A stretch of DNA of 11,077 bases from JANNSX01 sp031403155. GTDB taxonomy: Bacteria > Pseudomonadota > Alphaproteobacteria > Rhizobiales > Hyphomicrobiaceae. The position numbers and the translations under genes were made by a program. The DNA lies in the NCBI GenBank assembly GCA_031403155.1, contig JANNSX010000068.1:1-11077 (forward strand). Reading direction: 5' to 3'. This document shows, in pieces, positions 7,101 to 11,077 of the stretch. The notes under the pieces were generated by a model, which did not search any database, was not told the DNA's origin, and saw nothing but the letters and a program-made list of their open reading frames with translations. The stretch's first letter is position 1; the number at the start of each line of letters is the position of its first letter.

Positions 7101-7430
7101 TCAGCTCCAGCGCGAATTGGAATGAGGGGCGGGATCGGCGCCCGGGATTTTTCTCTGCGGCAGCGGCGGCACGGGAGTGCGCCCGCAGACGATGTTCCAG
7201 TAGTGCCAGGAGCGGATGTCGAAGACGCCGGGGGGTGCGTGCTCGAGGGCTGAGCGGAAGTCGTCGAGCGAGACGTAGCGGCGCACGATCGCATAGTCGG
7301 ACGGTGTCGTGAACGTCATCAGATAAGCGAGGAATGCGTGCGGATGCTGCAGGGTCTCCTCGCCATCCTGAAACCAGACGACCCGGCGCGCAACATCCAG
7401 CAGCTCTGCGGTGTGCGGGAGCGCAATCAT
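7101..7430 (-). CDS. Small conserved protein paired with the AbiEii-like gene, possible antitoxin, 109 aa
   Basis: Unnamed family. The protein starts MIALPHTAELLDVARRVVWF and contains a conserved-looking core with W19-F20, FLAYLMTFTT (33-42), and ALEHAPPGVFDIRSW (61-75) followed by YWNIVCGR and PPLP near residue 90. I recall similar short proteins encoded beside AbiEii-type nucleotidyltransferases in proteobacteria, but cannot confirm it here. It has no visible helix-turn-helix, so it is not the usual winged-helix AbiEi antitoxin. The ATG at 7430 overlaps the stop of the nucleotidyltransferase gene as ATGA, so the two are translationally coupled. The last 15 or so residues are polar and proline-rich and may be read-through into former soxB-soxD spacer. 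It ends 5 bases before soxD. Possible roles: antitoxin or accessory partner; confidence in function is low, in the gene itself high. Confidence 0.75.
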   Translation of the reverse strand: MIALPHTAELLDVARRVVWFQDGEETLQHPHAFLAYLMTFTTPSDYAIVRRYVSLDDFRSALEHAPPGVFDIRSWHYWNIVCGRTPVPPLPQRKIPGADPAPHSNSRWS

Positions 7431-8137
7431 GGGAACGCCTTCCAGCGCTTGGGATCGCGCCGATAGGCCTCGACCGTTGCGTCGTAGTCGCTCATATCGA
7501 TCTTGGCAGCCGCCCGTTGCAAGCCTTTCCGGACGTTCGGTGGCACGGAAGCGAATTCCATGTCGTCGAAGTAGGTCAACGCTTTCAGCGCCACGAACGG
7601 ATTGAAGCTCTGCCCCTCGAACACGAGGCTGGCGGCCACAAACGCCGCAAAGAGATCGATGCCGCCGACCGTTACGAGTGCGTGGACATCGATGTAGTCT
7701 TTCGCCGTTGCGCGCTGGAAGATGACGTTGACCTTGGTCGCGGCGAGATCGATCAGGGGCGCCAACCGCAGCCGCGGCGACGTGCTCACATGCTCGGTAC
7801 CAATGATGCGAAGCGGCTTCGGCGGACAGAAGTATGAGATTTTCACGCCCTTGCCGCGCCGGGTGGTCACCGAGAGCGTGTCCTTCGTCAGCTGGAAAAC
7901 CTCGGCACCTCTGAGATAGGGCACGATGTCGAGCAAGCTTGCGGGCTCGAAAGGCTCTGACGTGAAGAAGTCGAAGTCTTCGGATGCGCGATGCCCGAGC
8001 CGCAACGCAATCGCCGTCCCACCGTAGAGTACGAACTGGCTGGGCGTGCTTCCGAGCTCGTTCCAGAGCTTGCGCTGGGCCTCGGGCAGCACGTCGAGAT
8101 GCAGCTTGGCCACCTTGCTTTTCGACGTGCGCGCCAT
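7427..8137 (-). CDS. AbiEii/AbiGii-type nucleotidyltransferase (toxin-like), 236 aa
   Basis: Soluble member of the DNA-polymerase-beta-like nucleotidyltransferase superfamily. The opening LHLDVLPEAQRKLWNEL is typical of chromosomal AbiEii proteins. The active-site motif is present: GGT at 39-41 followed by LRLGHRASEDFDFF with candidate metal ligands D54 and D56. The AbiEii-type second motif includes K135, R142 and AKDYIDVHAL (K146, D147, Y148, D150). AbiEii toxins of type IV systems, and the related MenT toxins, transfer nucleotides, in known MenT cases to tRNA. All key residues look intact, so it may be active. The frame is open to a TTG at 8188, which would overlap the soxB stop, and to an ATG at 8170; I prefer 8137 because family similarity begins there. 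GC by hand count of several lines is about 57-63%, a little below neighbouring sox genes. It sits inside the sox operon. Confidence 0.85.
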   Translation of the reverse strand: MARTSKSKVAKLHLDVLPEAQRKLWNELGSTPSQFVLYGGTAIALRLGHRASEDFDFFTSEPFEPASLLDIVPYLRGAEVFQLTKDTLSVTTRRGKGVKISYFCPPKPLRIIGTEHVSTSPRLRLAPLIDLAATKVNVIFQRATAKDYIDVHALVTVGGIDLFAAFVAASLVFEGQSFNPFVALKALTYFDDMEFASVPPNVRKGLQRAAAKIDMSDYDATVEAYRRDPKRWKAFP

Positions 8138-8184
8138 CGCTATCGATCTCGCGTCCTGTGTCAGCACCATCGCCACCGGCAACC

Positions 8185-9438
8185 TCAATGCGCGACCGCC
8201 GCCGCGCCGTGCTCGGCAACGAGCGCGCCGGAGGCGAAGCGGGTGAGGGAGAACGGCGCCGCGATCGCATTGGGCTCATCATGGGCGATCAGATCGGCGA
8301 AGACGTGGCCCGAGCCCGGTGTCGCCTTCCAGCCGCCGGTGCCCCAGCCGGCATTGATGTAAAATCCTTTGACCTTCGTCTTGGAGATGATCGGCGAGGC
8401 GTCCGGGCAGGTATCGACGATGCCGGCCCACTGCCGCATCAGCCGCAGCCGCGAGAACACCGGGAACAGCTCGATCAACGCCGCGATCGAATGCTCGATG
8501 ATGTCGAGGCCGCCGCGCTGTGTGTAGGAATTATGGCTGTCGATGCCGGCGCCGATGACAAGCTCGCCCTTGTCGGACTGGCTCACATAGGCGTGCACCG
8601 CGTTCGACATCACGACGCAGGGAATGAGCGGCTTCAAGGGTTCCGAGACCAGCGCCTGCAGCGGATGGCTCTGGATCGGCAGGCGGATGTCGAGCGTCGA
8701 GGCCAGAACGGAGGTGTGGCCAGCCACGACGCATCCGACCTTCGGCGTCTTGATTTCGCCCTTCGTCGTCGTCACTCCGGTGACGCGGCCGGCCTCCGTC
8801 GTGATGCCCGTCACCTCGCAATTCTGGACGATGTCGACGCCCATGGCGTCGGCAGCGCGCGCAAGCCCCCAGCATACCGCATCGTGCCGGTTGACGCCGC
8901 CGCGCCGCTGCAGCGTCGCGCCCAGCACCGGATAGCGCGCGTTAGCCGCAATCGAGATCGCCGGGCAGAATTCCTTGACCTGCTTGGCGTCGAGCCATTC
9001 CGAATCAATGCCGTTGAGGCGGTTTGCCTCGACGCGGCGTTTCAAGCCGCGGGCCTCACTCTCGTCATGGGCGAGGTTCATGACGCCGCGATGGCTCATC
9101 ATGATGTTGTAGTTGAGCTCGCGCCCGAGATTTTCCCAGAGCTTCAGCGCGTGCTCGTAGATGGCCGCACTTGCGTCCTCGAGATAGTTCGAGCGAATGA
9201 TGGAGGTGTTGCGCCCCGAATTGCCGCCGCCGATCCAGCCTTTCTCGATGACGGCGATGTTCGTCATGCCGTGGTTCTTGGCAAGGTAGTAGGCGGTCGC
9301 CAGCCCGTGGCCCCCGCCGCCGATGATGACGGCATCGTATTGGCCCTTGGGCGCGGCCGGGTGCCGCCAGACCGGCTCCCAGCCCTTGTGGCCCCGGAGG
9401 CCTTCGCGGAAGAGGGAGAAGACGTTGTATTTGCTCAT
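8185..9438 (-). CDS. soxB: Sarcosine oxidase beta subunit, 417 aa
   Basis: Flavoprotein subunit carrying the sarcosine oxidation site, of the DAO family. The N-terminus MSKYNVFSLFREGLRGHKGW is the standard SoxB opening, followed by the FAD-binding VIIGGGGHG (37-45), EKGWIGGGNSGRN (65-77) and a C-terminal GWGTGGWKATPGSGH. In the motif RRGGVNRHDAV, H184 is my candidate for the histidine covalently bound to FMN in this family; that assignment is by memory of the motif. The length of 417 aa is typical. The frame extends to an ATG at 9567, but the start at 9438 fits the family and has an AGGGG Shine-Dalgarno five bases upstream (complement of 9444-9448). It is the first gene of the operon, with a 174-base gap after the BenE gene that should hold the promoter. 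Confidence 0.96.
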   Translation of the reverse strand: MSKYNVFSLFREGLRGHKGWEPVWRHPAAPKGQYDAVIIGGGGHGLATAYYLAKNHGMTNIAVIEKGWIGGGNSGRNTSIIRSNYLEDASAAIYEHALKLWENLGRELNYNIMMSHRGVMNLAHDESEARGLKRRVEANRLNGIDSEWLDAKQVKEFCPAISIAANARYPVLGATLQRRGGVNRHDAVCWGLARAADAMGVDIVQNCEVTGITTEAGRVTGVTTTKGEIKTPKVGCVVAGHTSVLASTLDIRLPIQSHPLQALVSEPLKPLIPCVVMSNAVHAYVSQSDKGELVIGAGIDSHNSYTQRGGLDIIEHSIAALIELFPVFSRLRLMRQWAGIVDTCPDASPIISKTKVKGFYINAGWGTGGWKATPGSGHVFADLIAHDEPNAIAAPFSLTRFASGALVAEHGAAAVAH

Positions 9439-9463
9439 CCCGGCCCCTGCTCGGATTTGGCGA

Positions 9464-9479
9464 GCGACAGCGGTGTCGC
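9464..9479. promoter_or_regulatory. Inverted repeat in the soxB leader, possible operator
   Basis: GCGACA (9464-9469) and TGTCGC (9474-9479) are perfect inverted repeats separated by GCGG, 25 bases upstream of the soxB start. A dyad of this size suits a GntR-type dimer or could form a small RNA hairpin close to the ribosome binding site. No regulator gene is in the window, and 6-bp dyads arise often in GC-rich DNA. Confidence 0.3.
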
Positions 9480-9540
9480 GCCCAATGATTTCGCGAGATT
9501 GCAGAGTCTGACGCCCCCAGCCCCGCCGAATGCGACGGAC

Positions 9541-9567
9541 CCTATATTGCCCGCGCCGGTGCGGCAA
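9541..9567 (-). promoter_or_regulatory. Candidate sigma-70-type promoter for the sox operon
   Basis: On the minus strand TTGCCG (complement of 9562-9567) is followed after 15 bases by TATAGG (complement of 9541-9546). Each box matches four of six consensus positions; the spacer is shorter than ideal, and shifting the -35 by one base gives 16. It lies about 100 bases upstream of soxB in the only sizeable gap before the operon, in otherwise GC-rich DNA. Confidence 0.33.
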
Positions 9568-9612
9568 CGCGGCTTGGGCTAATGTTGGGATTGGTGGGGG
9601 TTATGGGCCGTC

Positions 9613-10764
9613 TCACGCTCGTCTTGCCATCCTGTCTAGCCCGAGCACCAGCAACCCGGCGAGCAGGCCCCAAAACGGCGCGCCGATGCTGAAGAAGCTC
9701 AGTCCGGACGCGGTGATGGCGAGCGTGAGCAGGGCCGGAAAGCGGAGAGGCTCATCGGCAACGGCACCCGTGACCGCCCCCATCAGCGGCGAGATCAGCG
9801 CCAGCCCGGCGACCGCCGTCACGAGTTCCGCCGGCATGGCCGCGATGACCTCGATGACCATGCCGCCGATGGCCGCGAAGAGGGCAAAGCAGAGCGCGAA
9901 TACGATGCCCGCCGGCCAGCGCATGTCCTTGTCGGGGTGGGTGTCGGGTCCGGTGCAGAGCGCCGCGACGATGGCGCCGAGATTGGTCGTGTGGCCGCCG
10001 ATGAAGGCCGAAAGGATCGAGCCGAGCCCCGTCGTCGCCAGGATCGACGTGGCGGGAACCGGATAGCCCTGGCTTCTCAGCACCGCAAAGCCCGGCAGGT
10101 TCTGCGAGGCCATGGTCACGAGATAGAGCGGCAGGGCGAGGCCGATGAGCACGCTCGCGTCGAAGGCCGGTGTCACCAGGACGATGGTTGAGAGCGCCGG
10201 TGTGACGGCAACTGGCTTCGCCATGCCGAGCAGGATCGCCAGGCCAAAGCCGGCAATGAGGGCTTCGATGGCGGCGAGTGTCGGCGTCAGCAGGCGCCCG
10301 ATCAGGAACACGGCGAGGATCGGCAGGACCAGCGCCGGCAGCGCCTCTGCGCTCGTGAAGGCTGCCAGTACGAAACGGAGGAGGACACCGGCGAGGAGCG
10401 CAGCGGCGAGCGGCGCAGGGATCTTCTCGATCAACCTGCCGAGCGGCCTGACGAACGCCGTCACCACGATGAGCGCGCCACACAGCAGAAAAGCACCGGC
10501 CGCGTTGGCCATGCCGATTCCCGCTTGCGACGCCGCAATAAGTGCTGCGCCCGGTGTCGACCAGGCGATGATGATGGGAATGCGGTGCCAGAGCGTCAGC
10601 ACCAGTCCGGCGACGGCCTGGGCGAGGCAGATCGCGGCGACCCAGGACGAGGTTTCCGCCGGGCTCGCGCCGACGCGCGCCGCCGCCTCGAGCACCACGG
10701 CGATCGTCCCGCCGAAGCCGACGACGGCTGCGACGGCAGCGGTGGTGATGACGGAGAGGCGCAT
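9613..10764 (-). CDS. benE: BenE-family membrane transporter, 383 aa
   Basis: Inner-membrane protein made almost wholly of hydrophobic segments (about 11-12), of the benzoate/H+ symporter family BenE, whose usual length is near 390 aa. Family-like stretches include IPIIIAWSTPGAALIAAS (62-79), KIPAPLAAALLAGVLLRF (114-131), LPLYLVTMASQNLPGFAVL (210-228) and the FIGGHTTNLGAI motif (254-265). Benzoate import is the only function known for characterised members, but many alphaproteobacterial copies are not linked to benzoate genes, and none are seen here, so substrate is open. The ATG at 10764 immediately precedes the first helix; no good Shine-Dalgarno is visible. It runs in the same direction as the sox operon and ends 174 bases before soxB, so read-through is possible, but its role in sarcosine use is unsupported. 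Confidence 0.87.
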   Translation of the reverse strand: MRLSVITTAAVAAVVGFGGTIAVVLEAAARVGASPAETSSWVAAICLAQAVAGLVLTLWHRIPIIIAWSTPGAALIAASQAGIGMANAAGAFLLCGALIVVTAFVRPLGRLIEKIPAPLAAALLAGVLLRFVLAAFTSAEALPALVLPILAVFLIGRLLTPTLAAIEALIAGFGLAILLGMAKPVAVTPALSTIVLVTPAFDASVLIGLALPLYLVTMASQNLPGFAVLRSQGYPVPATSILATTGLGSILSAFIGGHTTNLGAIVAALCTGPDTHPDKDMRWPAGIVFALCFALFAAIGGMVIEVIAAMPAELVTAVAGLALISPLMGAVTGAVADEPLRFPALLTLAITASGLSFFSIGAPFWGLLAGLLVLGLDRMARRA

Positions 10765-10869
10765 GGGGGTACTTTGGAGAGGGCTTGTGAGGTCAACGCA
10801 GGCTTATACCAAACCGCAAAATGCCTGACCCGCATCCAAGCCCGTTTCTTCGACAGCGGCAAGACCGGC

Positions 10870-10925
10870 CAAGCCCCGGAGGGGCTTCGGACTGTAGCCA
10901 CGGGTGAGCGCAGCGGAACCCGTGG
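10870..10925 (+). repeat. Left arm of a 56-bp inverted repeat
   Basis: Matches the reverse complement of 11022-11077 at 54 of 56 positions, the two differences being at arm positions 18 and 19. The arm contains two small hairpins of its own: AAGCCCC/GGGGCTT and CCACGGGT/ACCCGTGG, the latter enclosing the segment GAGCGCAGCGGA. The partner arm follows 96 bases later. Looks like an interspersed palindromic repeat unit rather than a transposon end, as no transposase is nearby. Confidence 0.85.
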
Positions 10926-10944
10926 GGAACGTCGCTCCCGAAGT

Positions 10945-11003
10945 TCCGCCCCAGAGGGGCGGAGGAAGCATGGAGCGGTTCTCCTCTGCCCCTGCCGGGG
11001 CAG
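10945..11003. repeat. Two further hairpins between the inverted-repeat arms
   Basis: TCCGCCCC (10945-10952) pairs with GGGGCGGA (10956-10963) around an AGA loop. CTGCCCC (10986-10992) pairs with GGGGCAG (10997-11003) around TGCC. Both are perfect stems. Together with the flanking 56-bp arms they make one complex palindromic block of at least 208 bases. Confidence 0.65.
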
Positions 11004-11021
11004 CGTTGCGCAACCTTCTCT

Positions 11022-11077
11022 CCACGGGTTCCGCTGCGCTCACCCGTGGCTACAGTCCCCAGCCCCTCCGGGGCTTG
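11022..11077 (-). repeat. Right arm of a 56-bp inverted repeat, cut by window end
   Basis: Reverse-complement copy of 10870-10925 with two mismatches. The match continues to the very last base of the window, so the true arm may be longer. Its orientation relative to the left arm would allow a large cruciform in DNA, or a long stem if the block is transcribed. Confidence 0.85.

Larger units (their letters stand above)
10765..11077. other. Non-coding region upstream of benE with stacked palindromes
   Basis: No credible gene is present in these 313 bases on either strand. Near benE, on the minus strand, TATAAG (complement of 10803-10808) lies about 39 bases upstream of the start and could be a -10 box, and TTGACC (complement of 10791-10796) resembles a -35 box, but neither has a good partner. 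From 10870 onward the sequence is a set of palindromes, described separately. The window ends inside this structure. Confidence 0.6.

Noticed and set aside
9439..9567. 43-residue N-terminal extension of soxB
   Set aside because: The extension is Arg-rich and unlike the family, and the internal ATG at 9438 has a good Shine-Dalgarno and the canonical SoxB opening.
7984..9582. A 532-codon plus-strand frame opposite soxB and the start of the AbiEii gene
   Set aside because: Its composition is typical of high-GC antisense reading. It spans two unrelated genes and shows no family features.
10804..11043. A 79-codon minus-strand frame in the palindromic block
   Set aside because: It consists of repeat sequence read in one frame, with no ribosome binding site and no protein-like features.
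10870..11077. The 56-bp inverted repeats as ends of an insertion sequence
   Set aside because: Only 96 bases lie between the arms and no transposase or target duplication is visible. A small non-autonomous element is possible but not shown.

Overview
The window is a GC-rich (roughly 62-65% by eye), densely packed bacterial segment. Heavy use of 4-bp ATGA gene overlaps, a heterotetrameric sarcosine oxidase operon and small palindromic repeats of the type common in rhizobia-like genomes point to an alphaproteobacterium, probably Hyphomicrobiales. This placement is inference from style and gene content, not from a marker gene. No rRNA, tRNA, CRISPR array, transposase or phage gene is visible.

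Layout. Positions 104-715 (-) encode an HD-domain protein of the PhnZ/myo-inositol-oxygenase-like superfamily. Divergent from it are two tandem, coupled EamA/DMT transporters (934-1839 and 1836-2744, +) of almost equal length. Positions 2745-3074 hold no gene but three hairpins, two of which form an inverted, BIME-like pair of palindromic units; the region separates convergent transcription units. Positions 3075-9438 (-) carry the sarcosine oxidase operon, read from right to left: soxB, then an AbiEii-like nucleotidyltransferase gene and a 109-aa partner gene, then soxD, soxA and soxG. A BenE-type transporter (9613-10764, -) lies upstream of soxB. The last 300 bases are non-coding and hold a 56-bp near-perfect inverted repeat whose right arm runs into the window edge.

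How the genes fit. SoxBDAG oxidatively demethylates sarcosine to glycine, with tetrahydrofolate as one-carbon acceptor; sarcosine usually comes from glycine betaine, choline or creatinine breakdown. The HD protein belongs to the superfamily that includes TmpB, which releases glycine betaine from a phosphonate, so a metabolic link is conceivable, but key PhnZ phosphate-binding residues do not seem to be kept. The usual companions of sox operons (glyA, folD, purU, betaine or dimethylglycine demethylases, a GntR or AraC regulator) are not in this window. The most unusual item is the toxin-like AbiEii gene and its small partner sitting inside the sox operon between soxB and soxD, with junctions of a few bases.
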